Shown here: piece after piece, positions 16,955-25,168 of the stretch
Position numbering within the stretch: the stretch's first letter is position 1
How the letters are laid out: every line of letters begins with the position of its first letter
Assembly: GCA_041395205.1 (NCBI GenBank)
Contig: JAWLAZ010000002.1
Location: 372,001-436,000, forward strand
Length of the DNA stretch: 64,000 nt
DNA from: JAHEFU01 sp041395205
GTDB lineage: Bacteria; 4484-113; JAFGCY01
Reading direction: 5' to 3'
Translations under genes and position numbers: made by a program
Notes under the pieces: model-generated
What the model saw: only the letters and a program-made list of their open reading frames with translations
Database searches by the model: none
Told to the model about the DNA's origin: nothing

Positions 16955-18052
16955 TCAGTTTTCAAGCTTGCCACCATCAATCCAGGCCTGGAACAGGTCT
17001 AGGTTCGCCTGGCTCCATTTTGGTCCCGGTTGCGGCATCTGGAAGGGATCAGAGTCCGCCAGGTTCACCCTGGTGTTGATCAGCGCTGAGTTGTCGCGCA
17101 CATTTGCATACACACTCCAGTCCCTGCCTGCTTCCGGGAATGAACCTGAATGGCACATCAGGCAGTTTGTCTCACCAGTGCTGCCGTTGATCAATGGCAG
17201 AATGTCCGCTGTCCAGGTCGGTGCCGGTATCAAGCTGCCTGTAAAGTCCACGTTTCCCACATTGCCTGTACTGATATCCACATTTGCATTGGGCGGAGCA
17301 AACTCGTAGTTGACTAGACTCGGAGAGATCATATAGATCCCGGCTTCCAGTGCCGGGAAGCTGTAACTGCCTGAAGCATCAGTATTGGTTGTGGCCCCTC
17401 CCGGAATGGCAGTCAGCAGCACACCCTGTAACGGAGCGTCAGTGCCATCCTTGATCTGTCCCGAAATCGAGTGCAGTACTGGAGGAAACTCCACACTGGC
17501 ACTTAAACTGTCAATGCTGAGCATGTCGCCATCAAAAGCCACGATCGCAAAGAACAGCCTGTTTCCTGTAAGCAGATGTCCATCCGCCTCATATCCGCCA
17601 ATGTTGCGCGAGAATGAGGCGGATTGCAGAAGTGAACCGAATTCCCAGCGACCGCTTGCCGCATTGGCGACAGCCAGCCAGTATCCCTCACCAGGATCCA
17701 GACCGATCTGGCCCTTAAGCGAGAACAGCTCAGCGTCAACCACTGTGAATGCATAGATCGCCCACGATGCTTGCCCTGCCGAACTGTTCAGCAACAGTGA
17801 ACCTCCAGATTCACTGACATCCGGGCTGTTGTCCAGTCTGGAGAGTGGAGAGATGACTTCATTGGTAATGGCACTGGTCAGATGACCGGATTTCAGTTCC
17901 CCGACCGCCGGAAGCCCTGCCATTTCGTCCATGGAAGCTGGCTGTATTGCTGCTTCACCACTCGTGTCGTTCTGAGTACTGCAGGCAGCCAGGGACAGCA
18001 AGACCAGGAAAAGAGTGCCGACGCGAAAATGAATTGTCCTTATGTTCAGCAT
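16955..18052 (-). CDS. monohaem c-type lipoprotein, one CarboxypepD-like domain
   Basis: 365 residues. Lipoprotein signal with lipobox LAAC at residue about 25. Residues about 70-190 are the domain shared by all cluster members (LLLNSSAGQASWAIYAF, ANAASGRWEFG, NRLFFAIVAFDGDM). Residues about 195-270 form one CarboxypepD-regulatory-like beta-sandwich (SISGQIKDGTDAPLQGVLL). The C-terminal 85 residues hold a c-haem site CLMCH at 297-301 and a candidate distal Met339 in PFQMPQPG, ending LFQAWIDGG. It is predicted to be anchored in the outer membrane with covalent haem. TAAAAT lies 5 nt before the ATG. Last of four tandem paralogues. No substrate or partner is known to me. Confidence 0.85.
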   Translation of the reverse strand: MLNIRTIHFRVGTLFLVLLSLAACSTQNDTSGEAAIQPASMDEMAGLPAVGELKSGHLTSAITNEVISPLSRLDNSPDVSESGGSLLLNSSAGQASWAIYAFTVVDAELFSLKGQIGLDPGEGYWLAVANAASGRWEFGSLLQSASFSRNIGGYEADGHLLTGNRLFFAIVAFDGDMLSIDSLSASVEFPPVLHSISGQIKDGTDAPLQGVLLTAIPGGATTNTDASGSYSFPALEAGIYMISPSLVNYEFAPPNANVDISTGNVGNVDFTGSLIPAPTWTADILPLINGSTGETNCLMCHSGSFPEAGRDWSVYANVRDNSALINTRVNLADSDPFQMPQPGPKWSQANLDLFQAWIDGGKLEN

Positions 18053-18146
18053 GATTCATTTTACCGTCAGTTCATGGAAACAACTTGCCAAAATGCTGAA
18101 GGTCACTCTGCCTGGCATCTGCAGGAAATGAGATCTCAAACAATCA

Positions 18147-19751
18147 TCAGGGTGCCATTCCTCCGTCAATCCAGTCCTGGTACAGCTGCAGCCAGGCTGG
18201 CAGCCACTTTGTGCCGTCCTTGGGCATGAAACCGGATGATCCCTGGGTGCGGTTGATGCGGTTACCAATGGTCGTAGACCGGTCAACGACGTCAGCGTAA
18301 TTCGTCATATCGAGACCTTCCTCGGGGAATGAACCCGAATGGCACTCGATGCAGGCGTATTCGCTACCCATGTCACCTTGAATTATCGGCAGCAGATCCA
18401 CCGAGAAGCTGACAACCGGGTTCTCAGTGCCGCTGAAGTCCTGCCCGCTGACATTGCTGGCCACGACGGTCACCGCGCGATTTACCGGAGCAAAGGACCA
18501 GCCACTGCGGGTGGGAGTCAATGTATAGGAACCGGGACTGACGTCAGCTATGGAGAATTCTCCAAGGCTGTTACTGATCGCCTGCTTGCCTCCGGGAGTG
18601 AGCGTCAGGCTTACACCGCCCAGGGGGGCATCAAACACATCCAGCACCGTACCGCTCACGCTGAACTTGAGGTCGAGGCTACCAGTGAAGTTCTGGTTGT
18701 TCACATCCGAGGCGGAGACATTGACATTGCGGCTCGAGGGTGCAAAGAGGTAGTCTGTCTTGGAGGGGATCAGGGTATATGCACCGACTTCCACTGCCGG
18801 GAAGCTGAAGGCACCCTGGGCATCGCTCGATGTGGTCATCCCTCCTGGATTGAGGGTCAGTAAAACGCCTTCGATGGGAGTGAGCGACCCAGTCTGCACC
18901 TTGCCACTCACGGCATGAGTGACAACCGGGATCTCAGTTCCGGTGAAGTCCACGCCAGTGAGTGCCGCATCAACTACCTGTATGTCGGCGCTGACAGGGT
19001 TGAAATCCCAGCCGCTGAAGCTCGGGGTCAGCGTCCAGTTGCCCATTGGAATCGCCAGGAAGCCGAAGTTGCCATTTTCATCCGTCTGCAGGCTGCCGCC
19101 ACCAGGGCTAAGGGTGATGCTCACGCCAGGCATCGGGTTGGAATTCTCATCAAGCACCGTACCAGAGACTGGGAAGCTCGGCAACGGCGGTACATCCGCC
19201 AGCAGGCGGATGCCGTTGACGATCATCGTCTGCTTCCCCTGCCCCACCAGCACGAAATACAGCTTGCCCTGCGGGGAGATCCAGTTGGTTTCGCCCAGGG
19301 TATTGACCGACACGTTTGCGGGAGAACTTGAAAAGGGCGTGGAGAACATCCAGCGCCCGCTGCTGTAGTTGGCAACACCGATCAGGAGCTTCTGGTTCGC
19401 AGCGGTTCCGAAGTCAACAAAAAGATTGAAGAACTCCATGTCCGCTCTGTCGATGGAATACAGTGCCCAGGCCGGCTCGCTCTCCGTGCTGGTGAACAGC
19501 ACACTGGAATTCTGATTGGCTACATTGCCACCGGTGGTGAAGTAGAACTGAGTTCCGAGCTCCAGCTGCTGGATCTCAGCCGTGCCGCGCACAGCATCCA
19601 GTTCAGCAATGCCGGGCAAGGCCTGATTGCCGGTGGTCTGAGCTGGCAGTGCAGGCTGGGTCGATTCCAGACTCTGGTTCCTGCCGCCACAGGCACTGAC
19701 TATGCAAAGCAGCAGGGCCAGGCCTGCCGGAATTCCAATCCACTTGTTCAT
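18147..19751 (-). CDS. monohaem c-type lipoprotein, three CarboxypepD-like domains
   Basis: 534 residues, the longest of the four. Lipobox VSAC at about residue 21. The shared domain spans about 60-185 (STESEPAWALYS, ANYSSGRWMF, ISPQGKLYFVLVG). Three tandem beta-sandwich repeats follow (FPVSGTVLDENSNPMPGVS, HAVSGKVQTGSLTPIEGV, FSVSGTVLDVFDAPLGGV), each about 80 residues and ending in a DFTGT/NFTGS/DFSGT tag. The C-terminal haem domain has CIECH at 467-471 and Met509 in GFMPKDG. Same architecture as its neighbours except for the longer spacer, which suggests a stalk holding the haem further from the membrane. The gap to the next gene is 94 nt. Confidence 0.85.
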   Translation of the reverse strand: MNKWIGIPAGLALLLCIVSACGGRNQSLESTQPALPAQTTGNQALPGIAELDAVRGTAEIQQLELGTQFYFTTGGNVANQNSSVLFTSTESEPAWALYSIDRADMEFFNLFVDFGTAANQKLLIGVANYSSGRWMFSTPFSSSPANVSVNTLGETNWISPQGKLYFVLVGQGKQTMIVNGIRLLADVPPLPSFPVSGTVLDENSNPMPGVSITLSPGGGSLQTDENGNFGFLAIPMGNWTLTPSFSGWDFNPVSADIQVVDAALTGVDFTGTEIPVVTHAVSGKVQTGSLTPIEGVLLTLNPGGMTTSSDAQGAFSFPAVEVGAYTLIPSKTDYLFAPSSRNVNVSASDVNNQNFTGSLDLKFSVSGTVLDVFDAPLGGVSLTLTPGGKQAISNSLGEFSIADVSPGSYTLTPTRSGWSFAPVNRAVTVVASNVSGQDFSGTENPVVSFSVDLLPIIQGDMGSEYACIECHSGSFPEEGLDMTNYADVVDRSTTIGNRINRTQGSSGFMPKDGTKWLPAWLQLYQDWIDGGMAP

Positions 19752-19783
19752 CTTCCCGATCCTGTAGAATCCAGATATTTCAG

Positions 19784-19826
19784 TGCGGGTGGACCGTCAG
19801 CATAAGCATGGTTTGATCCACCCGCA
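19784..19826 (-). other. intercistronic hairpin in the haem-lipoprotein cluster
   Basis: TGCGGGTGGA (19784-19793) is a perfect 10-bp inverted repeat with TCCACCCGCA (19817-19826), with a 23-nt loop. No T-run follows on the minus strand, so it may stabilise or separate the mRNA rather than terminate it. Confidence 0.4.
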
Positions 19827-19843
19827 TTATTGCGCAGATTCAG

Positions 19844-20935
19844 TTACTGCTCAAGCAGTCCATCGTCGATCCACTTCTGGAACAGCGCGCGGTTGGCGGC
19901 GCTCCATTTATCGCCATCCTTCGGCATCCAGTCTAAGTTCCTGTTGACTTCGGTCTTGATGTTGTTGGCATTGTCCTTGACAACCTGGTAGGTGGAGAAG
20001 TCGAGATCACCTTCCGGGAACTGTCCCGAATGGCAATCCAGGCAGGTATCCTCACCGGTGCTGCCGTTCATCAATGGCGCGATGTCAGCAATGTATGTCA
20101 CCGGAACCGCGGTGCTCGTAGCAAGGAAATCCATGCCGGTCAGGTTGCTGGACACGACATTGGCATTCAGGGACTTGGGACCAAAGGTAAAGTCCGTCTT
20201 GGAGGGGGTCAGCACGTAGTTGCCGGCCTCAATTCCGCCGAAGTTGTAGTTCCCATTGCCGTCAGTGGAAGTGCTTGCCGTGCCCGGAGTGAGGGCCACG
20301 TTCACGCCGGAGATGCCGATCCCGTCGGAATCCGCGATGCGGCCGCTGATGCTGAAGCTCGGCGGCGGCGGGACATCAGCCACCATCAGCAGGTCAGTGA
20401 TCTGCACGTCCCTGTCGTCAAAGCTGGCAACCACGAAGAACATGTTGCCCTGGGGCGACACGTAGTTGCGGGTGGCGTTGCTGCTGAGCTGGGTCGTGAC
20501 CTGAGTCAGTTGCGCCTTGGGCTGCCAGTCCCAGCGGCCGGTCTGGTAGTTGGCCAGAGCAATGAATGCACCGGGCCCCTTGGGATAGGTGAAGGTCAGG
20601 CGCAGGGAGATCAGCGGATCCGTACCGGTATGGTAGGAATACAGTGCCCAGCTCGCCGCCTCGGCGCTGCTGTCCAGCAGCAGATTCTCACCAGGGGTCC
20701 CTATCACACCACCAGTGGACATGAACTGCTGGGGGCTGATGTCGATCTGCGTTGCCACACTGAGATCGCGCTGGGTGTCGAGTACATTGAGTTCAGGCAG
20801 GCTGAGGCCGGCAGCCGATTCCTGACTGATGAGCTGAAGATTCTGGTTGCTGCTGCCATTTCCGCCGCAGGCCATCAGGGCGGCCATCAGCGAAATGAAC
20901 AACGCGACAAGAATTGCGCGGGTCTGGATTCCCAT
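19844..20935 (-). CDS. monohaem c-type lipoprotein, one CarboxypepD-like domain
   Basis: 363 residues. Lipobox LMAC at about residue 23. The shared domain (about 65-190) has the clearest motifs: LLLDSSAEAASWALYSY, ALANYQTGRWDWQ, YVSPQGNMFFVVASFDDRDV. One beta-sandwich repeat (SFSISGRIADSDGIGISG) follows. The haem domain has ADIAPLMNGSTGEDTC, then CLDCH at 298-302, and Met337 in DWMPKDGDKWS. A GAGG ribosome-binding site lies 7 nt before the ATG. Domain order is as in the 16955 gene. An upstream terminator at 21107-21141 means it probably has its own promoter in the 165-nt gap. Confidence 0.87.
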   Translation of the reverse strand: MGIQTRAILVALFISLMAALMACGGNGSSNQNLQLISQESAAGLSLPELNVLDTQRDLSVATQIDISPQQFMSTGGVIGTPGENLLLDSSAEAASWALYSYHTGTDPLISLRLTFTYPKGPGAFIALANYQTGRWDWQPKAQLTQVTTQLSSNATRNYVSPQGNMFFVVASFDDRDVQITDLLMVADVPPPPSFSISGRIADSDGIGISGVNVALTPGTASTSTDGNGNYNFGGIEAGNYVLTPSKTDFTFGPKSLNANVVSSNLTGMDFLATSTAVPVTYIADIAPLMNGSTGEDTCLDCHSGQFPEGDLDFSTYQVVKDNANNIKTEVNRNLDWMPKDGDKWSAANRALFQKWIDDGLLEQ

Positions 20936-21106
20936 AAACTACCTCAACAGGTTGTGATTCAGCCGGCCCGGAAATCCAGAAAACCCTCTGGCAAGGGTGC
21001 AATCCGGAATTCCCGTTCCGAATGCATATCCCATATCACCAATATTGAGACTACCATATCAGAAGTGTGTTCCGCAACATGATCGCGCGATTCTGTTGAG
21101 ATGTGT

Positions 21107-21141
21107 CCAGAAAAGACAGGGCCCGCAACCGCGAGCCCTGT
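21107..21141 (-). terminator. terminator between haem-lipoprotein genes 3 and 4
   Basis: On the minus strand ACAGGGC (21141-21135) pairs with GCCCTGT (21122-21116) around a 12-nt loop, followed by CTTTTCTGG. It lies 30 nt after the stop of the 21171 gene. Confidence 0.75.
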
Positions 21142-21170
21142 GATGAAATCGGTAAGCTATGCGGGGGAAA

Positions 21171-21983
21171 TCACATCTCTGGTTTTCCGGCATCGATCCA
21201 TGCCTGGAACAGGTCAATGCTGGCCTGGCTCCAGTGCTGGCTGGGCGGCATGAATCCGGAACTCTGGCTCACTGAGTTCAGTACCGCATTGGCGTTGGCG
21301 GATACCGAGGAGTACGATTCAAGATTGGGGCTGATCCCGCCGTGGCAACCGGTGCAGGATTTCTCGCCTGTGTTTCCACTCAGCAGGGGAGCAATGTCCG
21401 CGTTGTAAGTGGGGATGGGATCAGTGGTCTGGTGCACGATCTGAATGTCCTGGATGCTCAGATCGTTGTCATCAAAGCCCATGACGACTAGATACAGCCG
21501 GTTCAGCGGTGAGACGTAGTTGCCTGCACCACCTGTCAGGGGCCGGGACAGGCTGGTCTGGCTGAACTCCAGCCAGTCCCATCTGCCTGCATTGAAGTCT
21601 CCGAGCGCCACCCAGCAGAGCGGTTCAGCACTGTAGGAAACAGTCAGATTCAGCTCCTGCAGGTCCAGACCGCTGACATCCACGTTGTACATTGCCCAGC
21701 TCAGGCCCTGAGCGGAACTGTCCAGCAGCAGGTCCGGCGTCTGCTCAGTCAGCGTCCCACCGCTGGAACTGTAGTCCAGCGGACTGATGCTCATCGCATC
21801 AAGTGCCGCCGTCTGCCGGGGTTCAGTTATGAGGCCCGCCCCGGGCAGGGCAGGCAGGCCTGCCAGCTGCAGGTCGTTCACAGGTGAGAAGTCGATGTAG
21901 CCGCTGCTGCCGGGAGCGGTGCAGGCTCCGAGCAGGAGCGCCAGCATTGCCACTATCACACCTCGATACATTCTGATCATCAT
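21171..21983 (-). CDS. monohaem c-type lipoprotein, no CarboxypepD-like domain
   Basis: 270 residues from the ATG at 21983, which has AAGGA 9 nt upstream; longer in-frame openings lack a signal. Lipobox LGAC. The shared domain spans about 60-180 (LLLDSSAQGLSWAMYNV, GDFNAGRWDWLEFS, YVSPLNRLYLVVMGFDDND). It runs directly into the haem domain (YNADIAPLLSGNTGEKSC) with no spacer. Haem site CTGCH at 210-214, Met245 in GFMPPSQHWS, ending LFQAWIDAG. It is the minimal form of the family and the first in the transcription direction. Divergent from hisS. Confidence 0.86.
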   Translation of the reverse strand: MMIRMYRGVIVAMLALLLGACTAPGSSGYIDFSPVNDLQLAGLPALPGAGLITEPRQTAALDAMSISPLDYSSSGGTLTEQTPDLLLDSSAQGLSWAMYNVDVSGLDLQELNLTVSYSAEPLCWVALGDFNAGRWDWLEFSQTSLSRPLTGGAGNYVSPLNRLYLVVMGFDDNDLSIQDIQIVHQTTDPIPTYNADIAPLLSGNTGEKSCTGCHGGISPNLESYSSVSANANAVLNSVSQSSGFMPPSQHWSQASIDLFQAWIDAGKPEM

Positions 21984-22173
21984 CGCTGCACATCCTTGTT
22001 GAACGCCCATCGGACAGGTCCGGCACATGGTCATCCCGGTCAGGTGGATGCGTCATGATCTCGAGTACCAATTGAAGTCTGTAATGAGAATAACATATTT
22101 CCGGATATTTTTGCTCCAATATGTCCTGATTATCTGGTCTCCCCGGAATTCCTGGCGAATCCCCGGGCTGCGC

Positions 22174-22206
22174 TTGCAAGCTGGCCTGATCGAAAGTAGA
22201 CTTTCG
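22174..22206 (+). promoter_or_regulatory. hisS promoter with overlapping palindrome
   Basis: TTGCAA (22174-22179), a 17-nt spacer and TAGACT (22197-22202). A palindrome CGAAAGTAGACTTTCG (22191-22206; 7-bp arms, 2-bp centre) covers the -10, as expected for a repressor operator. The regulator is unknown. Confidence 0.4.
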
Positions 22207-22230
22207 CTCCTGGATCGAGGAGAAGATGAC

Positions 22231-23679
22231 ATGGCCGGAAATCAGAATCAGAAGGTGAAGCCACGGCTGCTCAAGGGCATGCAGGATAGCTGGCCCGAGC
22301 TGGCGCGTGCGCGCCGTGAAATGCTCAGCGAGATCGAGGCGGTCTGCCGCAACTTCGGCTTCCTGCCGCTGGACACCCCGATCATGGAGGCCCGAGAGGC
22401 CCTGCTCGGTCCGGAGCCGAGCGCTGAACAGCTTGCCAACATCTTCCACTTCGAGAACCAGGACAAGGAACAGGTCGGACTGCGCTACGACCTGACGGTG
22501 CCGCTTTCGCGCCTGTTCTGCCAGAACTTCCAGGACATCCCCCGCCCCTTCCGCCGCTATCAGACCGGCAGCGTGTTCCGCTGGGACAAGCCGGAGCCGG
22601 GACGTTTCAGGGAATTCCAGCAGTTCGACATCGACACCGTCGGCAGCGCCAGCCTGGCTGCGGATGCGGAGATCCTCGCCGTCGTCGATGCGATCTTCCG
22701 GCGTCTGAAGGTCCGCAACTACGTGATCCGCTTCAGCAACCGCAAGATCCTCAATGCCCTTGGTGAGTTCTGCGGAGCGGATGAGCGCCAGGGCCGCGAC
22801 ATCTATCGTGTGATTGACAAGCTCGACAAGTTCGACCGTGAGCGCATCCGCCAGGAACTTGGCCCCGGCCTCAAGGATGAAAGTGGCGCTGAGATCACCG
22901 GCCTCGGTCTGGACGTTGATCAGATCAGCCGGATTGATGCCTTCCTGGACCTGCCCAACTCCGGTGATGCCACGGAATCCCTCCAGGCAGCGCGCGCACT
23001 GTTCACCGGCAATGCACTTGGCAACGAAGGTCTGGACGAGATCGAGGAGCTGATCGGTATGCTCGAGGCCTATGGCCTGCGCAATTCAAGCTGGATCTTC
23101 GACCTGCACCTGGCCCGCGGCCTCGGCTACTACACCGGTCCGGTGTTCGAGGTCACGCTCACCGACCTGCCCAGCTACGGCTCAGTATTCGGTGGCGGCC
23201 GCTATGACGACCTCGTGGAGCGCTTTCTCGGCGAGGGCCAGGGTGTGCCCGCAGTCGGTGCCAGTGTCGGCGTGGACCGTTTGCTGGCCGCACTGACTGA
23301 GCTGGGGCGCATCGAACAGCGCCGGGCCACGAGCGAGGTGCTCGTGACCGTGATGGACAAGGCGCGCATCGCAGACTACATCGCAATCACGAGCGAACTG
23401 CGCAATGCGGGGATCCCTGCGGAGATGTTCCTCGGCGGTGGCAACCTGCAGAAGCAGCTCAAGTACGCAGACCGGCTGGGGATTCCCTTCGCGGTGATCG
23501 CCGGCAGCGATGAGTTCGAGAAGGCGGAACTGAGCATCAAGGATCTTGAACTGGGCCGGCGGATCGCCGAGGAGGTAGAGGACCGGGATGAGTGGAAGGA
23601 GCAGAAGCAGCAGTTCACGATCAGCCGCAGTGAGCTGGTCGGAACGATCCGCGAACGTCTGCAGCGCGGACCGGCTTAG
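22231..23679 (+). CDS. hisS: histidyl-tRNA synthetase
   Basis: Charges tRNA-His. 482 residues from the ATG at 22231, with GGAGAAG upstream; the 5' in-frame extension to 22027 has no match. It shows motif 1/2 features PRPFRRYQTGSVFRWDKPEP, the His-A motif GLGYYTGPVFEV and motif 3 YGSVFGGGRYDDLVERF, then an anticodon-binding domain (SEVLVTVMD..., AGIPAEMFLGGGNLQKQLKYA). At 482 residues it is longer than the common 420. The extra length is mainly between the catalytic core and the HisA motif and at the C-terminus. Stop overlaps the convergent CCA enzyme by 4 nt. Confidence 0.95.
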   Translation: MAGNQNQKVKPRLLKGMQDSWPELARARREMLSEIEAVCRNFGFLPLDTPIMEAREALLGPEPSAEQLANIFHFENQDKEQVGLRYDLTVPLSRLFCQNFQDIPRPFRRYQTGSVFRWDKPEPGRFREFQQFDIDTVGSASLAADAEILAVVDAIFRRLKVRNYVIRFSNRKILNALGEFCGADERQGRDIYRVIDKLDKFDRERIRQELGPGLKDESGAEITGLGLDVDQISRIDAFLDLPNSGDATESLQAARALFTGNALGNEGLDEIEELIGMLEAYGLRNSSWIFDLHLARGLGYYTGPVFEVTLTDLPSYGSVFGGGRYDDLVERFLGEGQGVPAVGASVGVDRLLAALTELGRIEQRRATSEVLVTVMDKARIADYIAITSELRNAGIPAEMFLGGGNLQKQLKYADRLGIPFAVIAGSDEFEKAELSIKDLELGRRIAEEVEDRDEWKEQKQQFTISRSELVGTIRERLQRGPA

Positions 23680-25136
23680 TCGGAACCGCCCCTGCCCGTC
23701 CGCGCCAGTTCGAGGATGAATTCGCGAGCTTCCTCCTCCGTACTGATCAGGCCCTCGGCCGTGGCCTCGAGCATAGCTTTCTTGCAGCGACCCACGAAGG
23801 GGCCGGGGCGGAGCTCAAGCAGGCGCATGATCGCGTTGCCATCCAGCAGCACGGGTGGCCTCGCCACCGCACTGTCATTGATGAAGTTGTCAGCGATCTG
23901 CCGGGCTGCACTGATGTGCCGCCGCAGGCTCTCCTCGCTGTCACTGCCCAGGGCCGCCGAGCAGTCCGCCAGGCTGTGCAGCAGCTGTGGCAGAGTGGCC
24001 TCCCCAAGGCTGCGGATGAAGCGGTAGATCAGCTTCGCGGGCAGCGGCTCAGTCGCGCAGTAGAAGCCGAGCCGCAGGTGTTCATGAATCATGCACTTCA
24101 GGAAGTCATGCTGCGCGCCTGAGCAGCGCAGGCGCGTGAAGTCCCCGCTGACAAGCTCCACCCCGGTCTTCTGGTGGCCGATGAAGCTGATGTATCCATC
24201 CTCTTCCTCCCTGCGCGTGGCCGGCTTGCCGACATCATGCAGCAGCAGGGCCAGCCGCGTGAGTGAGAGCACACTGGCCCCGCCTTCCGGCACCGCTTCC
24301 ATGGCCTTGACGAAGTCTTCCCGGTACGCCTCCAGTTCCGCCGGCAGTTGCCGCAGCAGTTCGTCCAGCTTGTCCAGGGCCAGCAGGGTATGTTGCCAGA
24401 CATCCAGGTGGTGATAGTGATTCTGGACGCAGCCGACACTGTCACGCAATGCCGGGAACAGTTGCCAGAGTACGCCGCAGTCGGCTGCAAGCTGCAGGAG
24501 GCCCGTATCAAGCCCTGGTTGCCCGAACCAGCGCAGCAGTTCCTCCCGCTGGCGTTCACCCGAACTGTTCGGCAGCAGTGTGGCATTGCGTTGCCAGGCT
24601 GCGACGGTCTCCGCATCCGGCTGCAGCTCAAGCTGGGCCGCCAGCCGGAAGCCGCGCAGCAGGCGCAGGGGATCCTCCTGCAGGTTGTGTTCACTGATCA
24701 TCCGCAGGCGGCCCGCCGCCAGATCCTCAAAGCTGCCGGGCACGCTCAGGATGTCATCCGCTGTCATGGTCCCGGACAGCACCTTCCTGAGCGGAATGGC
24801 AACTGCATTGACCGTGTAGTCCCGGCGCAGCAGATCCGTCCGGATATCCACGGAATGCATCGGCGTGATGTCAATTTCCAGTTCACCGCTGACGATCCGG
24901 CTGGATGCGAAGCGCTGGTTGACGGTGAAGGCCTGGCGGCCCGTATGCCGCTCCAGCAGGTGTACCACGGAGTCCATCGGATCCGGAGTCACGAGGTCCA
25001 GGTCATGCACCGGCCGGCCCAGCCAGGCGTCACGCAGGGCACCTCCGACGATCCAGCAGTCCGGCCCCGGATCAGCCAGACCCGCCAGCTGCTGCGCCAG
25101 AGCCTGCATCCCCGCCTGGAGCCGCTGAAATTCCAC
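23676..25136 (-). CDS. CCA tRNA nucleotidyltransferase/poly(A) polymerase family, with HD domain
   Basis: 486 residues. The N-terminal nucleotidyltransferase domain has the G-rich loop WIVGGALRDAWLGRP, the catalytic DLDLVTP carboxylates and IDITP, then RRDYTVNAVAIPL and the RNA-binding block EDPLRLLRGFRLAAQL. A C-terminal HD phosphohydrolase domain has HHLDVWQHTLLAL and LLHDVGKPATR. This architecture is a CCA-adding enzyme in most bacteria. The tRNA-Ser in this window lacks an encoded CCA, so such activity is needed. Start GTG at 25136; CATAAT lies 6 nt upstream (25143-25148), so the mRNA may be leaderless. Divergent from recX. Confidence 0.92.
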   Translation of the reverse strand: MEFQRLQAGMQALAQQLAGLADPGPDCWIVGGALRDAWLGRPVHDLDLVTPDPMDSVVHLLERHTGRQAFTVNQRFASSRIVSGELEIDITPMHSVDIRTDLLRRDYTVNAVAIPLRKVLSGTMTADDILSVPGSFEDLAAGRLRMISEHNLQEDPLRLLRGFRLAAQLELQPDAETVAAWQRNATLLPNSSGERQREELLRWFGQPGLDTGLLQLAADCGVLWQLFPALRDSVGCVQNHYHHLDVWQHTLLALDKLDELLRQLPAELEAYREDFVKAMEAVPEGGASVLSLTRLALLLHDVGKPATRREEEDGYISFIGHQKTGVELVSGDFTRLRCSGAQHDFLKCMIHEHLRLGFYCATEPLPAKLIYRFIRSLGEATLPQLLHSLADCSAALGSDSEESLRRHISAARQIADNFINDSAVARPPVLLDGNAIMRLLELRPGPFVGRCKKAMLEATAEGLISTEEEAREFILELARTGRGGSD

Positions 25137-25142
25137 GCGGCA

Positions 25143-25162
25143 ATTATGGCACGCGCTATGCT
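25143..25162. promoter_or_regulatory. divergent -10-like hexamers of cca and recX
   Basis: CATAAT on the minus strand (25148-25143) ends 6 nt before the GTG of the CCA enzyme, and TATGCT on the plus strand (25157-25162) ends 6 nt before the recX ATG. The 32-nt gap leaves no room for long leaders. Confidence 0.4.
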
Positions 25163-25168
25163 GGGGAG

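Noticed and set aside
22027..22230. N-terminal extension of hisS to 22027
   Set aside because: It lies within the predicted promoter region and encodes no conserved residues; the ATG at 22231 has a good ribosome-binding site.
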